Source: Bacteroidia bacterium (GTDB lineage: Bacteria; Bacteroidota; Bacteroidia; Flavobacteriales; Flavobacteriaceae). Taken from it: 64,000 nt of DNA. The stretch is taken from positions 267,780 to 331,779 of the forward strand of contig JAUIEK010000004.1 of NCBI GenBank assembly GCA_030428865.1, read 5' to 3'. Each line of letters begins with the position of its first letter. Within the stretch, counting starts at the first letter, position 1. The notes beneath the pieces are model-generated. The model was not told the DNA's origin, ran no database searches, and saw nothing but the letters and a program-made list of their open reading frames with translations. The position numbers and the translations under genes were made by a program. Shown piece by piece: positions 1 through 8,047 of the stretch.

Positions 1-1026
1 GCAACAACACTTTTAACATTGTTACGTACAGGAGATCATATTGTAGCATCAAATAGTTTGTATGGTGGAACCTACAATTTACTAAGTGTAACCTTGCCTA
101 GACATGGAATTACAACAACATTTGTAGATCCTTCTAATCCAGAAAATTTTGTAAAAGCAGCGCAAGAAAATACAAGAGCTGTGTTTGCAGAATCGTTAGG
201 GAATCCAAAGCTTGATGTAATTGATATAGAAGCAATTTCTGGTCAAGCAAAAAAACTTAAGGTACCTTTTATTGTAGATAATACAGTGGCAACTCCATAT
301 TTATTAAACCCTATAAAATATGGGGCTAATATCGTCATCCATTCATTAACCAAATACATTAACGGAAATGGAACTGCATTAGGAGGAGTAATCATTGATG
401 CAGGAACTTTTGATTGGACAAGCGGTAAGTTTCCTGAATTTACAGAACCATCTCCTGGATATCACGGTTTGGTATATTCAGAAGCATTAGAAGCAGCAGC
501 TTTTATTGCAAAGGTTAGAATAGAAGGGTTACGCGATTATGGAGGGGCTTTGAGTCCGTTTAATGCTTTTCAGATAATACAAGGTTTAGAAACTTTAGAG
601 TTAAGAATTAAAAAACATAGCGAAAATGCTCTGGCACTCGCTTCTTGGTTACAAGATCAAGATGAGGTTGCTTGGGTAAATTATCCAGGCTTACCGTCAA
701 GCTCATATAAACAGTTGGCAAATAAATATTTGCCAAAAGGACAAAGCGGAATTGTAACATTTGGTGTAAAAGGAGGCTATGAATCTGCAAAAACTGTAGC
801 AGATACCACTCAATTATTTTCGCTACTTGCCAACATAGGTGATACAAAATCATTAATTATTCACCCGGCAAGTACAACGCATCAACAATTGTCAGATCAA
901 GAGCAAGAATCTACAGGAGTAACCAAAGATTTAATTAGACTTTCAGTAGGAATAGAAGATATTGATGACCTTAAAGCAGATCTTAAAGAGGCATTTTCTA
1001 AAATTCCAAAACAAGTTATTGCATAA
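1..1026 (+). CDS. metY: O-acetylhomoserine sulfhydrylase (MetY-type), 5' truncated by window edge
   Basis: PLP-dependent Cys/Met metabolism enzyme, expected to make homocysteine directly from O-acetylhomoserine and sulfide in the cytoplasm. The frame is open from base 1, so the real start lies upstream; the TTG at 19 is internal. About 341 residues of a family that usually has 420-430 are present. Visible features are the GDHIVASNSLYGGTY segment near the start of the PLP domain, the VDNTVATPYL aspartate region, the PLP lysine in HSLTKYINGNG (lysine codon at 352-354) and the C-terminal STTHQQL and RLSVGIEDIDD motifs. The insertion after the lysine (SGKFPEFTEPSPGYHGL) is typical of MetY rather than of cystathionine gamma-synthase. 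It lies 20 nt upstream of the MetX-ThrA fusion, so co-transcription is likely, which places it at the sulfur-incorporation step after homoserine acetylation. Confidence 0.9.
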   Translation, partial: ATTLLTLLRTGDHIVASNSLYGGTYNLLSVTLPRHGITTTFVDPSNPENFVKAAQENTRAVFAESLGNPKLDVIDIEAISGQAKKLKVPFIVDNTVATPYLLNPIKYGANIVIHSLTKYINGNGTALGGVIIDAGTFDWTSGKFPEFTEPSPGYHGLVYSEALEAAAFIAKVRIEGLRDYGGALSPFNAFQIIQGLETLELRIKKHSENALALASWLQDQDEVAWVNYPGLPSSSYKQLANKYLPKGQSGIVTFGVKGGYESAKTVADTTQLFSLLANIGDTKSLIIHPASTTHQQLSDQEQESTGVTKDLIRLSVGIEDIDDLKADLKEAFSKIPKQVIA

Positions 1027-1046
1027 ATCTAAATAGCGAAATACTA

Positions 1047-4000
1047 ATGAGAGAGGAGCTTTTACATGTTATAATTGATGAATATACAACAGAAAGTAGT
1101 TTCCAGTTTTCAAACCTACAATTAACATATCAATTGTTTGGAAAGAAACTGGGAACCGCTCCAGTTGTTCTGGTTAATCATGCATTAACAGGAAATAGCA
1201 ATGTGTCTGGAAAGTCTGGTTGGTGGAATAATTTAATCGGACCTCAAAAAGTGATTGATACATTACAATATACAGTTTTGTGTTTTAACATTCCGGGTAA
1301 TGGTTATGATGGGTTTATTATAGAAAATTACAAAGATTTTGTAGCTAGAGATATTGCTCATATTTTTTTAAAAGGACTTGAGCAGTTGGAGATTCATAAG
1401 CTCTTTGCCTTGATTGGAGGATCTTTAGGCGGAGGAATTGCTTGGGAAATGGCAGTTTTAAATCCAACGTTAATCCAACACCTTATTCCAGTATCAACTG
1501 ATTGGAAGGCAACTGACTGGATGATAGCAAATTGTCAAATTCAAGAACAGCTTTTAGTAAACTCTAAAGAACCTGTACATGATGCGAGAATGCATGCAAT
1601 GTTGTGTTATAGAACTCCAAAGTCGTTTAAGAATCGTTTTAAGCGATCAGTAAATAATGAGTTGAATATTTTTAATGTGGAAAGCTGGTTATTACATCAT
1701 GGAAAAAAGCTTCAGGAACGTTTCCAATTATCAGCTTATAAATTGATGAATCAACTTTTAAAAACGATTGACGTAACTCGAGATCGAGATATACAGGTTT
1801 TAGATAAAATCCAATCAAAAATTCATATTGTAGGAGTAGATTCCGATTTATTTTTTACAGCAGAAGAGAACCGAGAAACACAAAAACGACTCGCTCGTAA
1901 ACATGCTAACGTAACGTATCACGAAATTCACTCAGATTATGGTCATGATGCTTTTTTGATAGAGCACGAGCAACTACAAAAAATTATAGCTGGTATTTTT
2001 AATTCAGAAACCGTGAATGAAAAATATACGGTTGTCAAATTTGGTGGAAAATCTTTAGCAAATGGTAAAGGCATCAAAACAGCTCTTTCTATCATAGAAG
2101 AAAAGTTAGTTAAGAAAGAAAAAATAGTAGTAGTAGCTTCTGCTAGAGGAAATACAACAGATGAACTGTTGCAGGTGTTGGAAAAAGCAGCTAATAAAGA
2201 AAATTATAAAGACGCATTTAATCACATAAAAAAATACCAATCTGAAGACGTTTCAAATCTTGATTTTTCTGAGGATTTTTTAGCTCTTGAAAATATTTTT
2301 GAAGGAGTTAGTTTATTAGGAGGGTATAGCGAAAAAGTTAAAGATTTGATCTTGGCATATGGAGAACTCCTATCTGTTAAAACACTCGAAAAATTACTGA
2401 AAGATAAAGGAATCAAATCCAATGCTGTAGATGCTAGAAAACTAATAAAAACAGATGATGTTTTTGGTAAAGCAACGCCTATAGATTCTGTTTCAAAACA
2501 AAATGTTGTTGATTATTTTAAAAAGTTTAATGGAGAAACGGTAAATATTGTAACAGGGTTTATTGCTTCTAATTCCAAAAACGAAACAACCACATTAGGT
2601 AGAAATGGTAGTAATTATACAGCATCTCTTATTGCTAATTATTTAGAGGCAGAAGAACTGCAAAACTACACACACGTTGATGGAATTTATACGGCAGACC
2701 CAAATCTGGTTAAAGGTGCAAAGAAAATAGAGCAACTTTCTTTTGAAGAAGCAAATGAATTAGCAAGTTTTGGAGCCAGTATTTTACATGCAAAAACGAT
2801 TGTTCCGTTACTAGAGAAAAACATCAATCTTCGAATTATTAATACGTTTAATCCTAAGGATAGCGGAACGTTAATCACAACAAAATCAAATATTAAAGGA
2901 ATCAAATCGCTATCTGTTTTAGAAGATGTGGCATTACTTAATCTAACAGGAAGAGGTCTTTTGGGAAAAGTAGGGGTTGATGCCAGAATATTTAAAGTGT
3001 TAAGTGATAATAATATTAGTGTAAGCATTATTTCACAAGGCTCATCAGAACGAGGAATCGGACTCGTTATTCCAACAGGGAAAGCAGAGATTGCACAGAA
3101 AGTTCTCCAAAAAGAGTTTGAGAGAGAATTTCATACAAAAGATATTAGTAGCATTGAAATCAATGATCAAATAGCTGTTATTTCAATTATTGGGTTAGAA
3201 TTAAAAAATTTTCATAAACCATTTAATCGACTCATAAAAAATCATATTACTCCAGTATTGTTCAGTAATACAGTTGCTGGTAAAAATGTGAGTTTGGTAG
3301 TTCGTAAAGAAGATCTTCATAAAGCTTTAAATGTAGTACACGGAGAAGTGTTCGGTGTTTCCAAAAAAGTAAACCTAGCTATTTTTGGTCATGGTTTAGT
3401 GGGAGGTACATTAATTGATCAAATCGTTTCATCGGCAAAAGAAATCGAACGTAAAAAAGGAGTCCAATTAAGAATTTTTGCCATTGCAAATTCTAATAAA
3501 GCATTACTGAAAGAAAACGGAATTGGAGAAAACTGGAGGTCAGAATTAGAGACAGATGGAAAAGAGTATGCCATCAATGACATTCTAAGTTTTGCTAATG
3601 AACATCATTTGGAAAATCTTATCGCGATTGATAATACAGCAAGTTTAGAGTTTGTTACAAATTATCATTCGCTAGTAAAAAATGGTTTTGATTTGGTTTC
3701 TTCTAATAAGATTGCAAATACTATTGATTTAGCATTTTATAAATCGTTAAGATTAAAGTTGAAAAAATATCAAAAACGATATTTATACGAAACAAATGTA
3801 GGCGCCGGATTGCCATTGATTGATACCATTAAATTATTACATCTTTCAGGTGAAAATATTACACGAATTCGCGGTGTTTTTTCGGGTTCTCTTAGCTATT
3901 TGTTTAATAATTTTTCTACTCGAGATGATGCATTTTCTACCATTTTAAGAGAAGCAATTGAAAAAGGATATACAGAACCTGATGCTCGAGAAGACTTGTC

Positions 4001-4451
4001 GGGCAAAGATGTAGCAAGAAAACTGCTGATACTAGCAAGAGAGTTAGATTTGCATAATGAGTTAGAAGATGTTGATATTCAGAATTTAATTCCAATTGAT
4101 TTGCAGAATGTAGAAGTATCTCACTTTCTAAATTCTTTGCAGGAAATGAATGAAAATTTTCAATCTATTAAAGAAAAGCAAAAACCCGATCATGTTCTTC
4201 GTTATGTGGGTGATTTATCAGGAAATTTATCGGATGAGAAAGGAGCAAAATTAACTGTAGATTTAGTTTCCGCTCCTAAAGACTCACCATTAGGTTCTTT
4301 AAAAGGTTCAGACTCTATTTTTGAAATTTATACAGAATCTTATAACAGCCATCCGTTGGTAATTCAAGGAGCAGGAGCAGGAGCACAAGTAACTGCTAGA
4401 GGTGTTTTCGGAGATATTTTACGATTAATAGAAACCAATTCAGAAGGATAA
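1047..4451 (+). CDS. thrA: MetX-like acyltransferase / aspartate kinase / homoserine dehydrogenase fusion
   Basis: A 1134-residue three-part enzyme. Residues about 1-320 are an alpha/beta hydrolase of the homoserine O-acetyltransferase (MetX) type: nucleophile Ser126 in GGSLGGG, acid Asp267 in VDSDLFF, His300 in GHDAFLIE. Residues from about 326 are an aspartokinase (KFGGKSLA at 331-338, VVASARGNTTDELL) with ACT-type regulatory segments after about 620. Homoserine dehydrogenase starts near 775 (NLAIFGHGLVGGTL, Rossmann loop) and includes SSNKIAN, GAGLPLIDTI and GVFSGSLSYLFNNF. One polypeptide could therefore phosphorylate aspartate, reduce the semialdehyde to homoserine (aspartate-semialdehyde dehydrogenase is separate) and acetylate homoserine. 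It sits between two trans-sulfuration enzymes, 20 nt after one and 2 nt before the other. The MetX moiety is somewhat short, so its activity is inferred from the conserved triad. Confidence 0.93.
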   Translation: MREELLHVIIDEYTTESSFQFSNLQLTYQLFGKKLGTAPVVLVNHALTGNSNVSGKSGWWNNLIGPQKVIDTLQYTVLCFNIPGNGYDGFIIENYKDFVARDIAHIFLKGLEQLEIHKLFALIGGSLGGGIAWEMAVLNPTLIQHLIPVSTDWKATDWMIANCQIQEQLLVNSKEPVHDARMHAMLCYRTPKSFKNRFKRSVNNELNIFNVESWLLHHGKKLQERFQLSAYKLMNQLLKTIDVTRDRDIQVLDKIQSKIHIVGVDSDLFFTAEENRETQKRLARKHANVTYHEIHSDYGHDAFLIEHEQLQKIIAGIFNSETVNEKYTVVKFGGKSLANGKGIKTALSIIEEKLVKKEKIVVVASARGNTTDELLQVLEKAANKENYKDAFNHIKKYQSEDVSNLDFSEDFLALENIFEGVSLLGGYSEKVKDLILAYGELLSVKTLEKLLKDKGIKSNAVDARKLIKTDDVFGKATPIDSVSKQNVVDYFKKFNGETVNIVTGFIASNSKNETTTLGRNGSNYTASLIANYLEAEELQNYTHVDGIYTADPNLVKGAKKIEQLSFEEANELASFGASILHAKTIVPLLEKNINLRIINTFNPKDSGTLITTKSNIKGIKSLSVLEDVALLNLTGRGLLGKVGVDARIFKVLSDNNISVSIISQGSSERGIGLVIPTGKAEIAQKVLQKEFEREFHTKDISSIEINDQIAVISIIGLELKNFHKPFNRLIKNHITPVLFSNTVAGKNVSLVVRKEDLHKALNVVHGEVFGVSKKVNLAIFGHGLVGGTLIDQIVSSAKEIERKKGVQLRIFAIANSNKALLKENGIGENWRSELETDGKEYAINDILSFANEHHLENLIAIDNTASLEFVTNYHSLVKNGFDLVSSNKIANTIDLAFYKSLRLKLKKYQKRYLYETNVGAGLPLIDTIKLLHLSGENITRIRGVFSGSLSYLFNNFSTRDDAFSTILREAIEKGYTEPDAREDLSGKDVARKLLILARELDLHNELEDVDIQNLIPIDLQNVEVSHFLNSLQEMNENFQSIKEKQKPDHVLRYVGDLSGNLSDEKGAKLTVDLVSAPKDSPLGSLKGSDSIFEIYTESYNSHPLVIQGAGAGAQVTARGVFGDILRLIETNSEG

Positions 4452-4453
4452 TT

Positions 4454-5620
4454 ATGAGTACTCATTTTGAAACACAAGCAATTAGAACACAATTAGAAAG
4501 AAGTCATTTTTTAGAACATTCTACTCCTTTGTATTTAACTTCTAGTTTTGTTTTTGAAGATGCAGAAGATATGAGAGCTTCCTTTGCAGAAGAAAAAAAC
4601 CGAAACCTCTATTCTCGTTTTACAAACCCTAACGTTTCTGAGTTTGTTACAAAAATGGTTTCTCTAGAAGATGCAGAAGATGGATATGCTTTTGCTACAG
4701 GAATGGCAGCAATTTTTTCAACATTTGCGGCTTTGTTAGAATCGGGAGATCACATTCTTTCTTGTCAGTCCGTATTTGGTTCAACACATAGCTTGTTTAC
4801 AACTTATTTTCCTAAATGGAAGATAGAAACAACTTATTTTAAAGCTGATGAAGTTGATCAACTAGAGCTATTTCTGAAAAAAGAGACAAAAATTCTATAT
4901 GTAGAAACACCTACAAACCCAGGACTCGACGTCTTAGACTTAGATTTTTTAGGCGCTTTTGCTAAGAAACACAATCTGGTTTTTATAGTAGATAATTGTT
5001 TTGCAACACCATATTTGCAAAAACCCATTCAATACGGTGCAGATTTAGTTATTCACTCTGCTACAAAACTGATTGACGGACAAGGTCGTGTGTTGGGTGG
5101 TGTAGTTGTAGGAAAGAAAGAACTAATAAGAGACATTTATTTGTTCTCTAGAAATACAGGGCCAGCGATGTCTCCTTTCAATGCATGGGTGCTTTCAAAA
5201 AGTTTAGAAACCTTAGCTGTACGAGTAGAAAAACATTGTGAGAATGCTTTAAAATTAGCATCTTTTCTTGAAACTAAAAAAGAGATAAAGAAAGTTAAAT
5301 ATCCTTTTTTAGTATCTCATCCACAATATGATATTGCTAAAAAACAAATGAAGCAAGGAGGAAATATTGTGGTTTTTGAACTAAAGGGAGGTTTAACTTC
5401 AGGAAGCGCTTTTTTAAATAAAATTAGAATGTGTTCATTGTCTGCAAACTTGGGAGACACAAGAACCATTGTAACGCATCCTGCTTCTACAACGCACAGT
5501 AAATTAAGTGAAGAAGATCGACTTGCTGTAGGAATTACAGACGGACTTATACGCGTATCTGTTGGTTTAGAAGATATTAATGATATCATTAACGATATTA
5601 ACCAAGCATTAGAAAATTAA
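4454..5620 (+). CDS. metZ: Trans-sulfuration enzyme, O-succinyl/acetylhomoserine sulfhydrylase or cystathionine gamma-synthase
   Basis: PLP-dependent Cys/Met metabolism family, 388 residues, full length for the MetZ/MetB branch. Markers are YSRFTNPN (53-60), TGMAAIFS (82-89), VETPTNPGLDVLDL (about 150-163), VDNCFATPYL (179-188), PLP lysine Lys205 in HSATKLIDGQG, and THPASTTHSKL near the end. The start is 2 nt after the stop of the MetX-ThrA fusion, so translation is probably coupled. Together with metY it gives two parallel acceptors of acylhomoserine in one operon. One may use sulfide and the other cysteine; the sequence does not decide which acyl ester or sulfur donor each prefers. The annotation metZ follows the YSRFTNPN/IDGQGR pattern and is less certain than the family. 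Confidence 0.82.
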   Translation: MSTHFETQAIRTQLERSHFLEHSTPLYLTSSFVFEDAEDMRASFAEEKNRNLYSRFTNPNVSEFVTKMVSLEDAEDGYAFATGMAAIFSTFAALLESGDHILSCQSVFGSTHSLFTTYFPKWKIETTYFKADEVDQLELFLKKETKILYVETPTNPGLDVLDLDFLGAFAKKHNLVFIVDNCFATPYLQKPIQYGADLVIHSATKLIDGQGRVLGGVVVGKKELIRDIYLFSRNTGPAMSPFNAWVLSKSLETLAVRVEKHCENALKLASFLETKKEIKKVKYPFLVSHPQYDIAKKQMKQGGNIVVFELKGGLTSGSAFLNKIRMCSLSANLGDTRTIVTHPASTTHSKLSEEDRLAVGITDGLIRVSVGLEDINDIINDINQALEN

Positions 5621-5635
5621 GCAGAAAGAAAAATA

Positions 5636-5643
5636 TATCTTTG
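5636..5643 (+). promoter_or_regulatory. Candidate -7 element for the Rrf2 regulator
   Basis: TATCTTTG matches the Bacteroidetes -7 consensus TAnnTTTG and lies 8 nt before the ATG at 5652, which would give a nearly leaderless mRNA. No clear TTG is found 19-20 nt upstream, so this is a weak call. Confidence 0.35.
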
Positions 5644-5651
5644 TTTAAGAT

Positions 5652-6059
5652 ATGCTTTCTAAAAAAACAAAATACGGATTAAAAGCTTTGGCATACATAG
5701 CAAAGAATTATTCTGAGAATCCTGTTCAAATAGGTGTTATTGCACAGCAAGAAAATATTCCTCATAAGTTTTTAGAAAGTATTTTACTTGGTTTAAAGAA
5801 ATCAGGACTTCTTGGTGCAAGAAAAGGTAAAGGAGGAGGTTATTACCTTATGGTTAAACCTTCAGAAATAAAAATGACTGACGTTATAAGAACACTTGAA
5901 GGCCCTATTGCAATGCTATCTTGTGTAAGTTTAAATTATTATGAAAAATGTGACGATTGTCCTAATGAAGATAGTTGCTCGGTACACAAACTTATGGTTC
6001 AAGTTAGAGATAACACGCTAGATATTTTTAGAAATACAACTCTTGCCGATTTAGTATAG
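5652..6059 (+). CDS. Rrf2-family transcriptional regulator with cysteine cluster
   Basis: 135 residues, normal for Rrf2 proteins. An N-terminal winged helix (MLSKKTKYGLKAL, IAQQENIPHKFLESIL, then the GARKGKGGGYYL wing) is followed by a dimerisation helix and four cysteines: Cys91, Cys100, Cys103 and Cys109. The CxxC-x5-C arrangement resembles the Fe-S ligands of IscR/NsrR/RsrR-type members, so it may sense Fe-S status, redox or sulfur supply. It lies between the methionine genes and the sulfate reduction operon. The 180-nt region downstream holds two perfect CCTA/TAGG palindromes, so a CymR-like role as repressor of the cys operon is a reasonable inference. Direct binding is not shown by sequence. 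Confidence 0.88.
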   Translation: MLSKKTKYGLKALAYIAKNYSENPVQIGVIAQQENIPHKFLESILLGLKKSGLLGARKGKGGGYYLMVKPSEIKMTDVIRTLEGPIAMLSCVSLNYYEKCDDCPNEDSCSVHKLMVQVRDNTLDIFRNTTLADLV

Positions 6060-6106
6060 ATTTTCTCTCTAAAAATCGAATTTAATATCATATTCACAAT
6101 TAATTT

Positions 6107-6226
6107 TACCTAAAACTTAGGTATCCTCAAAAGCATAATTTTAAATAATAAAACTTTCTTAAAATACTTTTTTATGTTACACGAAGTTATAAATTTGCCT
6201 ACTAAATCCTAGTAATCCTATAGGAT
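6107..6226 (+). promoter_or_regulatory. cys operon leader: promoter -7 and two palindromic candidate operators
   Basis: Seen in sequence: palindrome 1 at 6107-6123 (TACCTAA-aac-TTAGGTA); a -7 match TAAATTTG at 6190-6197; palindrome 2 at 6215-6226 (ATCCTATAGGAT, perfect dyad). Palindrome 1 is upstream of the promoter and palindrome 2 lies just downstream of the expected start site, before the ATG at 6240. Both share CCTA/TAGG half-sites. The Rrf2 regulator encoded immediately upstream is the obvious candidate ligand; that assignment is inference. Confidence 0.5.
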
Positions 6227-6239
6227 AATGTATTTTTAA

Positions 6240-6494
6240 ATGATTATTGAACATATACTAGAACAACGAAGACATTTTAGAGAAGATAAACTTTCTGAAA
6301 CACCTTCTCGAAGTATTGTAAAATCTATAAGTTGGAGAATTCTTGGAACTCTCGATACAATTTTAATTTCTTGGATTGTTACAGGGAAAACATCAATTGC
6401 ATTGTCTATAGGAGGTATTGAATTATTTACAAAAATGCTGTTGTATTTCTTTCATGAAAGAATCTGGAATAGCATCAAATGGGGTAAAAAATGA
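6240..6494 (+). CDS. DUF2061 small membrane protein
   Basis: 84 residues with the DUF2061 signature: SRSIVKSISWRILGTLDTILISWIVTG, a second hydrophobic segment around SIALSIGGIELFTKMLLYFF, and the C-terminal HERIWNSIKWGK. Two membrane helices are expected. Its function is not established. The stop overlaps the start of cysH by 4 nt, so it is the first gene of the sulfate activation operon, and the context suggests a membrane role linked to sulfate or sulfite handling. The start follows the -7 element at 6190-6197. Confidence 0.85.
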   Translation: MIIEHILEQRRHFREDKLSETPSRSIVKSISWRILGTLDTILISWIVTGKTSIALSIGGIELFTKMLLYFFHERIWNSIKWGKK

Positions 6495-7111
6495 TAACAA
6501 CAATTAGCTTAGAAGAAATTAACAAAGAACTTAGAGAAAAGAGTCCAAAAGAAATTATTAGCTGGGCAATTTTAATAGGGAAAAAACCACTAATTACTAC
6601 CAATTTTAGACCATACGAATCTGCCATTTTACATGCAGTTACATCAGTGCAAAAAGATATAGATGTAATTTGGTGTGATACAGGTTATAATACTCCTCAA
6701 ACTTATAAACATGCAGAAGAATTAAAATCATTATTAAATCTTAATATTCATCTGTATGTGCCTAAACAAACCGTAGCTCATAGAGCTGTTTTTATGGGTT
6801 TACCAAACATTAATGATCCTAAACACTCTGAGTTTACTTATCAGGTAAAATTAGAGCCTTTTCAAAGAGCTATGAAAATTCATCAGCCCGATGTCTGGTT
6901 TACCAATTTGAGGAAAGGACAAACTGCTTTTCGTGATAATATAGATATTGTTTCTAAAAGTAAAGGTGGAGTTTTAAAAGTAAGTCCGTTTTATTATTGG
7001 TCAGATCAGGAGCTAGATAAATATTTGATAGAGAATAATTTACCTAATGAATTTAAATATTTTGATCCAACTAAAGTAGAAGCTAATAGAGAATGCGGAT
7101 TGCATATCTAA
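6491..7111 (+). CDS. cysH: Phosphoadenylyl-/adenylyl-sulfate reductase
   Basis: 206-residue reductase of the PAPS reductase family, converting activated sulfate to sulfite with thioredoxin as donor. Visible are WCDTGYNTPQTYKHAEEL (substrate phosphate region), VWFTNLRKGQTAFRDNI, the SPFYYWSDQELDKYL segment and the catalytic C-terminal ECGLH with Cys202. It lacks the CC...CxxC cysteines that hold the [4Fe-4S] cluster of classical APS reductases, which by family rules points to PAPS. However, no APS kinase (cysC) is encoded in the operon and CysN has no fused kinase domain, so the true substrate is uncertain. It overlaps DUF2061 by 4 nt; cysD follows after 9 nt. Confidence 0.9.
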   Translation: MITTISLEEINKELREKSPKEIISWAILIGKKPLITTNFRPYESAILHAVTSVQKDIDVIWCDTGYNTPQTYKHAEELKSLLNLNIHLYVPKQTVAHRAVFMGLPNINDPKHSEFTYQVKLEPFQRAMKIHQPDVWFTNLRKGQTAFRDNIDIVSKSKGGVLKVSPFYYWSDQELDKYLIENNLPNEFKYFDPTKVEANRECGLHI

Positions 7112-7120
7112 CAAGAAATT

Positions 7121-8029
7121 ATGATAAATACAAACATATTAAAAGTAGGAGCCTTAGAAAGTGAGGCCATTTATATACTTAGAGAAGTGGTTGCACAATT
7201 TGAAAAGCCTGTATTATTATTCTCAGGAGGCAAAGATAGTATAACATTGGTGCGACTCGCTCAAAAAGCTTTTTATCCAGCAAAGATTCCTTTTCCATTA
7301 TTGCATATAGATACCGGTCATAATTTTGAAGAAACTATCCAGTTTCGAGATAATTTGGTAAAGGAGTTGGGTGTTGAATTAATTGTTCGTCATGTTCAAG
7401 ATTCTATTGATAAAGGAAGAGTGAGAGAAGAAACAGGAAAATATGCAAGCCGAAATTTACTACAAACAGAAACTTTGCTTGATACGATAGAAGAATTCAA
7501 TTTTGATGCATGTATTGGCGGAGCAAGACGAGATGAAGAAAAAGCCAGAGCCAAAGAACGTATTTTTTCTATTCGAGATGATTTTGGTCAATGGGATGAA
7601 AAAAATCAGAGACCTGAATTGTTCGATATGTTAAACGGAAGAATAGATCTTGGTCAAAATGTACGAGTTTTTCCAATTTCTAATTGGACAGAACTAGATG
7701 TTTGGACTTACATTAAAAAAGAGAATATCCAAATTCCGTCAATTTACTTCGCACACAAACGACCAACATTTATTCGTGATGGGTTAATTTGGTCAGCAGC
7801 AGATGATATTGTGTATAGAGAAGAAGATGAACAAGTAGAAGAACGCATTGTGCGTTTTAGAACTGTGGGAGATATGAGTTGTACAGCAGCAGTTTTGTCA
7901 ACAGCAACAGATTTGGAAACCATTGTGAGTGAAATTCGTGAATCTGCTATTTCAGAAAGAGGAGCTAGAATTGATGACAAACGCTCAGAAGCAGCTATGG
8001 AAAAGAGAAAGCAACAAGGATATTTTTAA
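7121..8029 (+). CDS. cysD: Sulfate adenylyltransferase subunit 2
   Basis: 302 residues, standard for CysD, the ATP pyrophosphatase subunit that adenylates sulfate to APS. The PP-loop SGGKDS is at 35-40 after PVLLF. Other conserved blocks are LLHIDTGHNFEE, IGGARRDEEKARAKERIFS, NWTELDVWTYI, IYFAHKR, RFRTVGDMSCTAAV and the basic C-terminus SERGARIDDKRSEAAMEKRKQQGYF. It forms the heterodimer with CysN, encoded 18 nt downstream. All expected motifs are intact. Confidence 0.97.
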   Translation: MINTNILKVGALESEAIYILREVVAQFEKPVLLFSGGKDSITLVRLAQKAFYPAKIPFPLLHIDTGHNFEETIQFRDNLVKELGVELIVRHVQDSIDKGRVREETGKYASRNLLQTETLLDTIEEFNFDACIGGARRDEEKARAKERIFSIRDDFGQWDEKNQRPELFDMLNGRIDLGQNVRVFPISNWTELDVWTYIKKENIQIPSIYFAHKRPTFIRDGLIWSAADDIVYREEDEQVEERIVRFRTVGDMSCTAAVLSTATDLETIVSEIRESAISERGARIDDKRSEAAMEKRKQQGYF

Positions 8030-8047
8030 TCGTAGAAAAAAAACGAA

